A program made the translations under genes and the position numbers. A stretch of DNA of 28,260 nucleotides from Ectocarpus siliculosus. Lineage: Eukaryota > Sar > Phaeophyceae > Ectocarpales > Ectocarpaceae. This document shows positions 8,301 through 16,918 of this stretch, in pieces. The notes beneath the pieces are model-generated. The model searched no databases. It was not told the origin of the DNA and was given only the letters and a program-made list of their open reading frames with translations. Where the stretch lies: positions 517,891 through 546,150 of the forward strand of contig FN648970.1 of assembly GCA_000310025.1 (NCBI GenBank). Direction: 5' to 3'. The first letter of the stretch is position 1, and every line of letters starts with the position of its first letter.

Positions 8301-9119
8301 AGCACACGAGGGACACAATCCAATCCATTTTAAGCCACAACTCGACCCAAGAAGTCCGTCCGTCCGGTAACAGCCAACGCTTTTTATTTTGCGGATTGTT
8401 GCAAGTTTCCTGTGGAATGTTCCTACGCGTGACTCGAGTCGTTCTACAGACTGCTGCAGCTAGACTGTACAGTTCAGTGGCTATCCCCCCGCATGTCCAC
8501 CCAGAATCTGTTTTGCCACCAGCCTCTCCCGCTAGTCACCATCTTGTGTGCGCAAAATACAGCAGTGGTCCCGATATAGTGGCGTCCTCAATAGTGGCAT
8601 CAAAATCTCTTGTTACAATCTCAGAATGTACGTAATAACCCGATACATCGAATAGTGGCACTGCCCTGAATAATGGCACACCATTGTGATATTTTACTCT
8701 TTGCCGCTACATGCCAATCTACATCGGGACCACTTCAGTATGAGCACATTAGAGCACCCACCGCCAGCAACTGACGGTTTCACCCCTTGCGCCGCCTCTC
8801 TCTTGGTACTATAATCAATACTGATATTCAGGCGTCAGAGGAGCACAACCCCGTGATGAAGGAGGGGTTGATCATCAAGTGCGTCTCGCCGGGGCTCGAG
8901 CTCAAGAAGAACGTCATCCGGAAAGCGGTGTGCGTCGTCTCCCTGGGGCCCGAAAAGGAGGAGCCCGAGGAGGAGACGGCTCCGGCAGCGGCGGCGGCGG
9001 TGGCGGCAGAGGGGGAGGCGGCGGCCGAGGCCGAAGAGCCCCCCCCGATGCGCGACGCCGGCGTCGACGCTGCCGCCCCCGAGGGGGAGCAGCCGGAGGG
9101 AGAGCAGGCGGCCGCATGA
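4844..9119 (+). CDS. grpE: Plastid-targeted GrpE co-chaperone (complete, 4 exons)
   Basis: Nucleotide-exchange factor for Hsp70/DnaK: GrpE dimers open the chaperone's nucleotide pocket to release ADP. Exons 4844-5344, 6741-6959, 8136-8285 and 8832-9119, all junctions GT-AG and all phase 0, give 385 residues. Residues 1-25 are a hydrophobic signal-like segment followed by CSTAFVLR, close to the ASAFAP motif that directs proteins into secondary plastids. An Ala/Glu-rich acidic linker follows to about residue 160. The GrpE domain covers about 168-335: long helix (DLEKELMKEENRL), MAAQVDNFRK, MLPAFEPFEAAEE, YNKSYQALYRQL, GEKFVYTRHEK (the conserved HE) and the beta domain VMKEGLIIKCVSPGLELKK. The tail from about 335 is acidic and Ala-rich. 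Because red-lineage plastid genomes commonly retain dnaK, this nuclear GrpE probably serves that Hsp70. The ATG at 4844 was chosen because it places the signal peptide first. Confidence 0.95.
5345..6740 (+). other. grpE intron 1 (1396 bp) containing an antisense LINE fragment
   Basis: Donor GTGCGTGAG, acceptor CTAACAG. About 5716-6296 is a decayed LINE-like fragment on the minus strand (listed separately). The flanking parts, 5345-5700 and 6300-6740, show nothing recognisable. Confidence 0.8.
5716..6296 (-). mobile_element. Decayed LINE-like retroelement fragment, copy A
   Basis: The minus strand is homologous to the element at 11183-12018, including a DAGAKLRVIFLTGDIGHRERR stretch (there DAGTKLKVKFRTGDIGLRERR), and ends with the same tail (…GTCAATGGTCTAACCGCTAA… in element sense). 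Reading frames are broken by frameshifts: past GHRERRRR the frame shifts before the Cys-rich segment. It is antisense to grpE. Family identity rests on the C-terminal LINE reverse-transcriptase pattern seen better in copy B. Confidence 0.75.
6741..6959 (+). CDS. grpE: grpE exon 2: coiled-coil start of the GrpE domain
   Basis: The acceptor ACCTAACAG precedes GATCTCGAG. The exon is 73 codons encoding the long dimerisation helix and the family's 'R..AD.dNf.kR'-like segment (MAAQVDNFRKSS), then AMLPAFEPFEAAEE. The donor is GAG|GTGGGC, and this exon end is copied in tandem downstream. Confidence 0.93.
6935..7210 (+). repeat. Tandem repeat copying the grpE exon 2 end and donor
   Basis: A unit of about 76 bp (CCGTTTGAGGCCGCTGAGGAG then GTGGGC, GTTGTT and GGTGGTGGTAGGGCCATTGG) starts inside exon 2 and recurs at about 7015, 7092 and, more degraded, 7160. 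Each copy carries the last exon codons plus a donor-like GAG|GTGGGC. Only the first donor keeps the frame open: using the second would include an in-frame TGA at 7020-7022. Confidence 0.85.
6960..8135 (+). other. grpE intron 2 (1176 bp)
   Basis: It begins with the donor-copying tandem array and ends with a degenerate array of about 60-75 bp units next to the acceptor. The middle (about 7210-7790) contains no recognised element. Confidence 0.75.
7797..8060 (+). repeat. Degenerate tandem repeat upstream of grpE exon 3
   Basis: About four imperfect units share the order GCATCGCGTTGCGCTGTTAGCC.. / CTTAGCCGACCGGCC / CAAGTCCTCAACGTTCAC / TGCATGC. Approximate units: 7811-7868, 7869-7931, 7932-8005 and 8006-8060. 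They lie just upstream of the polypyrimidine tract of exon 3. Confidence 0.7.
8136..8285 (+). CDS. grpE: grpE exon 3
   Basis: The acceptor follows a T/TG tract, ...GTGTGGGCAG. The exon is 50 codons, ALNLATETEV... SYQALYRQLKDVFTKIG... FVYTRHEK, with donor AAG|GTGCAT. The SYQ..Y.Q and HE signatures of GrpE are both here. Confidence 0.95.
8286..8831 (+). other. grpE intron 3 (546 bp)
   Basis: Donor GTGCATTTG, acceptor ATATTCAG. The only pattern noted is scattered copies of ATAGTGGC or AATAATGGCAC between about 8574 and 8685, possibly a degenerate short repeat. No gene. Confidence 0.7.
8832..9119 (+). CDS. grpE: grpE exon 4: beta domain and acidic tail
   Basis: The acceptor ATATTCAG precedes GCGTCAGAG. 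It encodes ASEEHNPVMKEGLII... RKAVCVVSLGP, the C-terminal beta domain that inserts into the Hsp70 nucleotide cleft, followed by about 55 Glu/Ala/Pro residues and a TGA stop at 9117-9119. Confidence 0.93.
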   Translation, partial: ASEEHNPVMKEGLIIKCVSPGLELKKNVIRKAVCVVSLGPEKEEPEEETAPAAAAAVAAEGEAAAEAEEPPPMRDAGVDAAAPEGEQPEGEQAAA

Positions 9120-10685
9120 GCATAGTAGGGATATTGTGGTCGCGATTTCGTTGGTATGACCGTGTGCGGCATTTCGCGTGTCTAGAGTGGATGGAGGTCG
9201 GCGATTTCGTTCGCTATGATCCTGTACGGGGTTTCACGTGGTTAGAGTGGAGGTCCGGGGGGGGCGGGGGGGTAGACACGCGCGTGGGAAGAGGATGAGG
9301 TCGGTCAACTTCTGTGATTTAGTAGCCATATCTGTTTTCACTTTGGGGGCCCTCTGCCTGGTGCGTGCCACGAAGGAGCGGCGCGGGGGGTACACGGCAG
9401 TTTTTTTTTTTCAATCGTTTCGTTTTTACTTTCGTGGCCTGTGTTTTCATACGCGGCATGCAGAGAGAGTTCTACGACCCGAAACTGCTCTGTGTCCATC
9501 CGATAGCCTTTTTTGATTTTTGCAAGCATGTGTGCAGGCACACGGTCCTTGCAGCTTGTGGTTCCCGTGGCTGACATTACACGGGAAAAATACATCCGCT
9601 AGAGTGTTTTTCCCTCTGGATCCTCGCGGGCCGGGCCGCCGTAGGACAAACCTCTATCTAATGTCAGGATTATGTTGCGGAACGGCGCTTGCGCTTCCCT
9701 ACTTTGTCCCGCCGGTGGTACGACCGGTACACCCCCATGCAAACCGTTGCTGTCATATCCGTTGTTGCGCTTTGAGCGCGTAAGACCAACTCTGAAGGGT
9801 GAGGCTGCCCGCGACAATACGGTCTCGCTTTGAACTGCTTCTTCCCTCTCTCTCTCGCTCTATCTTCTTCTTCTTCTCTGCGAGAGACACGAAACTCCTC
9901 ACAAAAGCAACCCCACGCCGCAATCCCCACGCACAGCTGTGGCTGGGGGGCAAGCAGGAGTTTTGGGGTCGCCCTCCCCCCCCCGCCTCGATGCTTGAGC
10001 ACCCTCCCTCCCCCGCCGACGCCGCGCGGCAACGAAAGCTTACCTAAGATAGCTCACCAATCCGCCACAAATCATCCAGGAAAATGATCAAAAGCACGAA
10101 AGGGGACGATGGTGTTGTGGGCTACAACAGAGCAGCTACACGCATCCACACGCGAATCGGCACACACCATGGGTTGCAGTGAAGGTGTCTTAATTAGAGA
10201 GCGAAGCATCTTTCCTGTCTGAAACCGCAGCATCCATACATGATACACAAGAGAAAGCAGAGCACATAGCGCCGCAAGCTCCACTCGCGTATGTACATGC
10301 ATCCACGCTTGATAGACGGGACATGTAGAACCACGCCCCACGATCCGCAAAAAGTTTCAAGCTTGGCCGGTAGCCTGAACTGGAGCAAAACATTGTTGGC
10401 GATATTTTTCTTTTTTTCACCGAAATGCTGCAATCCGCTGGCCGCACACTCTAATACCCGCCAAAAATGCGTACGGCCACCGCAAAGATTGAGCCGCAGC
10501 CATTGTTCTCCCTGACGACAAAATACCCCACGTCCAAATATCTCTGCGGCCCAAGCAGCAGCAGACCAGGCGTCGGGGGGCTTTCGAAACCGAATACGTT
10601 AACCCATGCCGTCACGTGTAGTGTGTCTTGTGTGCAGTCCACCTGCTCTCACAAGGACGGCGGTGTGTTGCGGGTGCTGGTCACA
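9120..10685. other. Convergent intergenic region between grpE and uppS
   Basis: Both neighbouring genes end here, so the 3' UTRs are expected in this stretch. About 9136-9256 holds two imperfect copies of a roughly 60-bp unit (GCGATTTCGTT… AGAGTGGA.GGAGGTC), followed by a G-rich run. No recognisable protein or RNA gene was found on either strand. Short open frames here lack family motifs. Confidence 0.6.
9136..9256. repeat. Imperfect two-copy tandem repeat after grpE
   Basis: Both copies contain GCGATTTCGTT, TATGA.C.TGT.CGG, TTTC.CGTG and TAGAGTGGA. They differ at several positions. The array lies immediately past the grpE stop, probably in the 3' UTR. Confidence 0.65.
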
Positions 10686-10746
10686 CTACGGCTCGGCCAT
10701 CTGCTCCGGGGTTTTCCCGAAGCGTCTTCTTCGCCGACCGTAATCC
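10686..10746 (-). CDS. uppS: uppS exon 5: 20-codon terminal exon
   Basis: The acceptor GAGCAG is followed by GGATTACGG. The first G completes the Arg codon, and the exon reads DYGRRRRRFGKTPEQMAEP followed by TAG (10688-10686). The pattern matches the 'f..R.RRFG' end of the family exactly where it is expected. It was found by looking for that missing motif across the 1.3-kb retroelement-bearing intron. Confidence 0.88.
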
Positions 10747-13700
10747 CTGCTCGTTTGTTCACAGAACACGAATACGGAACAGAGGAGAGGGGGGCGGTGG
10801 ATAAACAACGCGGAAAACTATTGTCAGGTGGTCGTCGTAAGCGACATCACGGTTAGGGCCTCCGAAAAAACATCTTGGGGGAAAAGTCGTACTCGACCGC
10901 TTCCATACCGTAATATATCACCTTAGAGCGCAGTCTTATTTAAACACATGTAAACGCCCCGCACCGTCCCCACTCGGCGACACCGGATCACAGCGTCCCG
11001 TCCCGACTTTTGACAGGATGCAAGGGCATATCCCGTGTGAAGACATGAGCAAGTGCGACCACGACGCCCCCGTCCGGTCCTGTGGGAAAAATGCTCCGTC
11101 CGCTGATGGACGCGCGGCCAATGCCCTAACAACTAAGGCCTGCACAACACGAGTACCCCCCCCCGCAGCCGTCAGGGCAGAATTGAGGATCCAATCCCTA
11201 CGGGTCGGGAAGAGACGCAAGGAAGCTGACATGGCAGTATCGCATGTGCGGGATGGGAGAGGAGAGGTTGCCGAGAATAGTATGGGAGGCGAAGTGGGCA
11301 AACAAAAAGAGGGGTAGGCAACCCACGGAATGGGTCAAGGTTGTAGAGGACGTATGGAAGGGGTTAGACATCGACGAAGATGAAACGCTGGAAACGGAGG
11401 GTCTACAGGGGTTCAAGGAGAAGATATCTGTTGCTTGTGCCGAGAGAGAAAAACAGAATCTAAGGAAAGAAACCAAGGATTTGGAGGGTCTAGAAGTGTA
11501 CGGAATGTTGAAAGAAGGAATAGGGTTCAAGGATTACCTACATGGACCAATGGATGCAGGGACAAAGCTTAAGGTCAAATTCAGGACCGGGGACATAGGC
11601 CTTCGCGAACGTCGACGAAGACATAGGACGGTAGACGACGAAGACGACAAGTTCAAATGTGATTGAGGCTTCGAATGCGAAGACCGTGTTGATGTAGTCG
11701 CGGAATGTCCGTGGTACGAAGAGGAGAGGGAAGTGTACATGACTGAGCTGGGAAAAATACAAGGGACGTACAGGGAGATGTTTGAGGCATGGCATAGAGA
11801 GGAGAGGACGGTGCCTGTACTGGGGAGTAGGAAGTGGTTTGAAAAGGCGGGAAGGGATATCGTTAGGATAGACAGGCAAGGGAAGACATTTTTGAGCCAC
11901 CTTTGGCAAAGTAGGAAGGAACGATTGGCCATCGGTGATCGGTACTGTGGGAACAATGATCCGTCCTCTCGAGGACGCGTGGTCAATGGTCTAACCGCTA
12001 AGGCATGCAAAACATAAGAGTACGCCCCCCCCCCCCCCCCCCTCACCCCCTCACCTAAACGCCTCCACGAGGTCGGGCCGCCGGAAGTCCGGCCAGGCCT
12101 TCCCCACGACGCACAGCTCCGAGTACGCCGACTGCCACACCAGCAGGTTGGACAGGCGGCTCTCGCCTGAGGTCCTCACGACCAGGTCGGGGTCCGGGAT
12201 GCCTAGCCGGGCCGTGCTGAGCCGCCGGGCGAGTGCCGGCTCGTCGATGTCGGCCGGGTCCAGGCGGCCGGCGGCGGCCTCGGCGGCCAGTTCCCGCGCC
12301 GCCGCCACGAGCTCGGACCTCCCGCCGTACGAGATGGCCAGGCAGAGCGTCATCGTCGGGGTTGGCGGTGCGGCGACGGGTTGTGGCAGCGGTGGTGCGA
12401 TGCCACCGCCGCCGCTATTTCGGCTGCTACTACTGCTAGCGCCGGAAACCCCGCCTGCCGCCTCCGCCGCCACCGGAATCGCCACAGAGGGCGGGGCGCC
12501 TGGGGCGCTAGAAGCAGCAGCAACCCCATCTACAGCTGCGCTACCGCTGCTGCTGCTGCTGCTGTCCTCCTGAATCTCTAGGAGGAGGGAGCGGAGCCGC
12601 GCCGGCAGGCGGTCGAGCTCTCCGATGGCCGTGAGCCGGATCCCGTTCCGGCGAAGGCTGTCACGCTGCTCCAGCAGAGTCTCCTCCATCAGCTGCGGCC
12701 GTCGAAATGAATGATGATGGATACGGCATACACGTATTGGGGGGGTGAGGGCCAAGATCGCGATGTTCTGCGCAGACACCCTTAAACAATGATGGGGCGT
12801 GAGCCAAGATCGATGTTGTCGGTGAAGAAAGAAGTAGAAACGGATTCATCGTGTCAAGTCCCACACAGGAATGCTTCCCACAAACCTATGAGAGCCGGCG
12901 ACGGGAGGGGGGTTATCCACGCCCCCATCACGACCTCGGGTATTCACGAGGCCTAGCCAACCCCACATACTCTCGAACTCTCATCCCCGGAGGAGAGGGG
13001 GGGTAGGGCTGGCGAGGAAGGCTTATTCAAATCCCTGTGAAGTGTCGCCGATTAAAACATGTAACCCGTAGAACATACTCACATCCATGATGAAAGAAAC
13101 TTCCCCCGTCGGCCGCCTCCAGTTCTCCGTCGAAAACGCGTACAGGGTCACGAACTGGCAAACCACGAAACAACGAACAACAACATCAATGGAACAATGA
13201 ACAGGGAGGGGGAGGAGGGAGGGGGAGGAGGAGAAGGAGGGTCGGAAAGGGAAGGAGCGCAGAGAGGCAGCTAGACACCAGCAGGCACAAAGAAACTGGG
13301 GTGTAATCGTGTCGGGCCGGCCCGTGTGATGTAGAGAAGAGGTCATCAAGTTTTTCATGCCCCCCCCCCCCCCCAGCCTTTGGGCTGGGCAACAACCCAT
13401 TTATGATAAACAGTTGAGCCGATGATCGGGAAGCCCCTATTGCACATTCCTAGTTTGATCCCTACCGCGAGCCTCCCATTGTGTTCGGAGCAGCCGGCAT
13501 TCGGACCCCTGCCGTGGAACCACATACATAGCTCCGATAGGACTTGAGGCAAGGCGGGAAGGCTGTATCGGGTTTCGTGCAAAGGTGCTCTCCCATATTG
13601 ACCTCGCGGCTGACACACATCGTCTTCTCTGCTGATCGCTGTGCATCCAGGTGGGTAATTCTGCACGTGTTGTATCCTTCGCCCTCCTCCAGTAAGATGT

Positions 13701-15838
13701 CCACACCACTTCTCCACACGGAGATGCCAACTGCTACTTGCTGCCGCTGCTGCCCTTCATGACGGATGCTCTACAACGTGATTGCGACATGGTGTCAACA
13801 AGAAATCTCGGCAAACCGCTCTGAGGAACAACAGGGAAGTCGACCGACCAACCAGCCAACCAACCATCCATCCATATATCGTCTTTTCGTGCTTTACTGA
13901 AGTTTGCCTACGCCAAACATAACATGAAACAAGCTAAGCAAGAAACAAACGGACCGTTACGCCCTACTTACCATGCACCCTGTGTACCAACCTTATCTCA
14001 TGCATCAATGACACGTAAACTCCAAAAGATCAACTGCCATTTTGCAGATTCAAAAACGGTGGGAAACAACTGTCCGTAAAATTCAAATTTTAGATTTGAA
14101 AAACGAGTAGTCTCTCCCATGACTTGTTCTGTGTGTGTATCTTTGTTCTCTGTGTGTGTATTTTTCCTAATAAAAGTCCTAAAATCGTACGGAATACCTA
14201 ACAGACTAGCAAGTTGTCACAAAGACTCTGCGCCGTATTCCCTGTGAAGGTTACATTTTACAACACACGAAATAACGGAGTGGTTCTCCCCGATATTTCT
14301 GTCGTTGGCCCAGTAGAGAACTACAGGGGATGCATCGCAAAATGTAGGCTACCTCTACTGATGGTTTTGTACTTAGCACCAGCTGGTTTCACTGATATAA
14401 TTCATCAGTGTATAGAGTTAAATAGACTCGAAATAAGTCCAGTACCTAGCCGGTTTTCCTCCACTCACTGAAAAGACTCCACCACATCCCGTTCGAATGT
14501 GGGTGTATCTCGAACGGGTAGTCTTTCTGTGTGTGTATCTATTTTTCCTAACAAACCGAAGAGGAAATAAAATTGGGCGAGAAGTTTGGGAGATTTTGAC
14601 GCAAAGTGGCCAACAAATCCTGAAACATGCCCGACAAAAAAGTAGTAGAGGATGCCTCGCGACTTGGGTGGCAAAACCCAACACTCAAGCGTAAAGTGAT
14701 CGGTGGAGTTTCGGGTCCACCCCATGGGATGATTCGGCTCTCGACATCGCACGAAGAACTTGTGTCAACAGCATTCCGGCTTGTCTCATCCCGCGAAATA
14801 CACGGAACACACATGGGTCTCCAAGCATACAACAAAAACCAGCAGAGCACTACCGGTGTTCCTCCCGCACCTCAACCCCGAGGCGTCGACAGGCCTCAAC
14901 CGCCTCCCCTGCTCGGCGGGCTCCCTCCGCATGCCCAATCCTCCGCGGCAAATTTCTGTTAGCTGCCCTGTTTGTTTGTTTTTTGGGGGGGGCGGGTTGC
15001 GGCTTCTGGGGTCAGACGGACCGGTATTGTCAAATGTTTGACTGCCGTCCACGCGGACGTGCGCTTGACACACGACAGCAGGCGTCTCATCGAAAAATAT
15101 TGCGCTCGCCACGGTAGCTTGTCCGTGATGTCATCCTCGGTACACCTCACGGGGGTGGCATACATACAACACATGTACATCGCTTGTTTTCACGAGGACC
15201 AAAAAGTCAGGACACGGCCGGTGAAATAGAGCTACTGCTAGGCATAGCCCGAATATTCTTTTCGGGGTATGTATAAGTACAAAGGGGCCCGGCGTGTGGC
15301 AGCGAGGTGGCCTTGCCTACCGCAGCACCTTCATCATGGCTCGGCTGTTGGCGGTCAGCCAATCGACTTACGTTTAAACATATGGTTCGCATGGTCAGGC
15401 AACCGCCACTGTTGACCACTATCGGCATGCGCTCCACGGAAAGATGGAGAGGATTGCACGGGTTCAAATACGGCGCGACTTTCTGTGAGAAAACTCTTGT
15501 ATCTGTACGTGCTACTTATTTGCCCATCTTTGTAAAATACTCCGCCGCCCCGGTTCCCCCCCCTTTTTCTCTTTGTACTCTCACCATCGCCCGTTGCCGT
15601 CCATGACGAATGCCACGTGCCGCGGCACCACACGAAGCCCCTCCGCTTCCCTCTCCTCCTCTTCACCTTCCAGCTTTGCTGCTGCTGCTGCTGCTGCCGC
15701 CGCCGCCCCCACCGCCGCCACCGGCCTCGGCCTCTCCCCCCCTCCCTTCGATCCTCGAGCGTCGGACTCGTCACCCTTGGCCTGACGCCCGTTTTTTCGC
15801 CTCCTTCCGTTCGCGAAGAAATGTTCCGTCGCCGCCAT
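10686..15838 (-). CDS. uppS: cis-prenyltransferase (undecaprenyl / dehydrodolichyl diphosphate synthase family), 5 exons
   Basis: This enzyme condenses isopentenyl diphosphate units onto farnesyl or geranylgeranyl diphosphate in the cis configuration to give long polyprenyl diphosphates for lipid-carrier sugars. Exons on the minus strand: 15838-15585, 14967-14871, 13154-13083, 12692-12055 and 10746-10686, phases 2, 0, 0 and 2, totalling 373 codons plus stop. Conserved blocks appear in order: HVAFVMDGNGRW (catalytic Asp, about residues 74-85), LPRRIGHAEG (His of the GH motif), LYAFSTENW, then LCLAISYGGRSEL and DLVVRTSGESRLSNLLVW with YSEL, and the C-terminal DYGRRRRRFG. All key Asp, Arg, His, Ser and Glu positions are present. 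An insertion of about 69 Ser/Ala/Pro/Gly residues (185-253) interrupts the core before the YGGR strand. The start at 15838 is the most conservative choice; an upstream signal-bearing exon (16354-17084) could be spliced on. Plastid, ER or cytosolic location is undecided. Confidence 0.93.
11078..11168 (+). mobile_element. LINE-like element tail, copy C (3' end only)
   Basis: TGTGGGAAAAATGCTCCGTC through CTAACAACTAAGGCCTGCAC and GAGTACCCCCCCCC is a diverged copy of the tail shared by copies A and B. It ends in the same place, GAGTAC followed by a C-run. Only the terminal 90 bases or so are clear; earlier sequence may be related but is too diverged to claim. Confidence 0.65.
11183..12018 (+). mobile_element. 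Decayed LINE-like retroelement fragment, copy B (C-terminal RT region and 3' tail)
   Basis: The longest open part (11244-11666) reads GMGEERLPRIVWEAKW, then KRGRQPTEWVKVVEDVW, FRTGDIGLRERRRR and a Cys-rich segment. The pattern 'RM..eRLP..........RGRp..eW...v', then a short basic block, then 'C.cG.E.ED..h...ECP.Y..eR', is typical of the region after the reverse transcriptase in non-LTR retrotransposons. A nonsense codon TGA at 11664-11666 stands in the Cys cluster. The frame resumes with GFECEDRVDVVAECPWY to about 11940. The tail ends GAGTACG followed by a C-run at 12023-12043. It is truncated at the 5' end, inactive, and antisense to uppS. Confidence 0.8.
12055..12692 (-). CDS. uppS: uppS exon 4: catalytic C-terminal half with low-complexity insertion
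   Basis: The acceptor CGGCCGCAG precedes CTGATGGAG. The exon encodes LMEETLLEQRDSLRRNG, about 69 inserted low-complexity residues, and then the YGGRSEL and RTSGESRLSN blocks through WPDFRRPDLVEAF. The donor is TTTAG|GTGAGG. Without splicing the protein would stop at once (AGG TGA) and lack the conserved C-terminal RRFG segment. Confidence 0.93.
12693..13082 (-). other. uppS intron 3 (390 bp)
   Basis: Donor GTGAGTATG and acceptor GGCCGCAG. No gene or repeat recognised apart from short G-rich runs. Confidence 0.8.
13083..13154 (-). CDS. uppS: uppS exon 3: FSTENW block
   Basis: This short 24-codon exon runs from FVTLYAFSTENW to EVSFIMD. The acceptor is TTTGCCAG and the donor is GAT|GTGAGTATG (phase 0). 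FSTENW is a hallmark substrate-binding block of cis-prenyltransferases. Confidence 0.93.
13155..14870 (-). other. uppS intron 2 (1716 bp)
   Basis: Contains a GGGA/GGAG-rich tract (about 13200-13260) and a C-run (13361-13375). Some mid-length open frames on the minus strand (13355-13730) have no family motifs that I recognise. Two similar motifs, GTGTGTGTATCTTTGT.. and GTGTGTGTATTTTTCCTAA (about 14131-14175), with a relative at about 14528-14555, suggest a small local duplication. Nothing else seen. Confidence 0.6.
14871..14967 (-). CDS. uppS: uppS exon 2: RRIGH block
   Basis: The acceptor CAAACAAACAG is followed by GGCAGC. The first G completes the Trp codon, giving W-AANRNLPRRIGHAEG, the expected 'W(A)..R.LpR..GH..G' motif. 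The exon is 32 codons and ends LGVE with donor GAG|GTGCGG (phase 0). A different acceptor eleven bases downstream would make a TGA codon, which supports this one. Confidence 0.9.
14968..15584 (-). other. uppS intron 1 (617 bp)
   Basis: Donor GTGAGAGTAC and acceptor CAAACAAACAG. No gene recognised. An internal TGGCGGTTGCCTGACC... segment with a consensus donor GTAAGT (about 15361-15372) was examined as an exon but gives a nonsensical insertion between conserved motifs. Confidence 0.75.
15585..15838 (-). CDS. uppS: uppS exon 1: MDGNGRW block
   Basis: The exon is 84 codons plus two bases. An Ala-run and Glu-rich linker precedes PRHVAFVMDGNGRW. The donor is GATG|GTGAGAG. Reading through instead gives TGG TGA, a stop right after Trp, so splicing is required. 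The next exon supplies the G that completes Trp. Confidence 0.92.
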
Positions 15839-16353
15839 GCCTCGGGAGAGGACCCCGCGATCTCTTGAGTAGGTGAGGATCGGAGGCGTGTGTTGTTAAC
15901 CGGGGAGTGGGGGGGAGGGAGGGGGGGAGGGTGCAGAGCAAGACATAATAGCACAGGGATCAGGATGTTCGGTTGCGGCCTCAACAGCATAACATGTAAA
16001 ACATGAACATTTGAATCCTAGTTTAGTCCTTCGTGAGGTGATTGCAAGGCGTACAGTATGTCATTCACCATTGGGCAGGCATGTGCAGCTGTTCGGACCT
16101 GCGTGCAATGCGCACATGATCGAAAGCTTCGCCACCTCCCCCCCCCCCCCGTCCCATGCATGCGATGAAAGTTGCGCCCCGTGACCAAATTAATCCCCCC
16201 ACCTCGACAGACAGAAGGTACCACGCAGCAAGAGGCTGCGCAGATGGGAAACGCACATGAACCCTCCGACCTTCTTGGCCAACTTTGAGGAATCCTTATC
16301 CTTGAGCTCTTAACAGCGGGCAGCGCTGCTGTCTGCTGGCCCACACATCCCAC

Positions 16354-16877
16354 CTTTGATCTGTCCGTTTCCCTTCTCCACGCGCTCCTCCAGGACCAAC
16401 GCCGTTGTTCCTCCTGCTTCCCCTTCCCCCGCTAACACTACCGCTGCTGCTGCTGCTGCTGCTGCTGCCACCGCAAGTCCCACTGGCTCGCGCGTCCCCA
16501 GCAACAGCAGCCGCTCCCTCCCCCTCCCGCGTTTCGGTGCTCCCGCTAACGGCGGAGACCATCGCCGACATCGAACCCTCGCCGCAGCTATGTCTCCAGC
16601 TTCTTCGAATAGCACCGCCAACGCCGCCGCCGGCGTCGTGGTTGCTGGTGGTGGTGGCACCGCCGCTGGTTGTGGTGCTACTACGGACGGCCGGTCGTGA
16701 TCTCGCCGCCAACAGCAAGCTCTCGCGTCGTCCGAAAGCACCGCTGGGCGTAGACCACCATGGGCCGCTCCCAGCGAAAGGGCTTGACGACAGCGAGGGG
16801 TGACATCGGTGGTAGTGGCCGGACGCGGTGGTTGCAGAGTCGGTGGAGCGGGACGGAGGATGCCGGGCTGCCGGACG

Positions 16878-16918
<41 letters not shown>

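Larger units (their letters stand above)
10747..12054 (-). other. uppS intron 4 (1308 bp) with retroelement debris
   Basis: Donor GTGAGGGGGTG at 12054 and acceptor GAGCAG at 10747. It contains two plus-strand (antisense to uppS) LINE-like segments, 11078-11168 and 11183-12018. The part from 10747 to 11077 shows nothing recognisable. Confidence 0.85.

Noticed and set aside
12148-12573. A plus-strand frame of 141 codons
   Set aside because: It is antisense to uppS exon 4, low in complexity and without motifs.
13355-13730. Minus-strand frames in uppS intron 2, considered as a transposon remnant
   Set aside because: No reverse transcriptase, integrase, transposase or terminal repeat pattern could be seen, and the stretch resembles none of the other repeats in the window.
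15355-15990. A 211-codon minus-strand frame over uppS exon 1
   Set aside because: It is in a different frame from the HVAFVMDGNGRW block and contains no recognisable motif.
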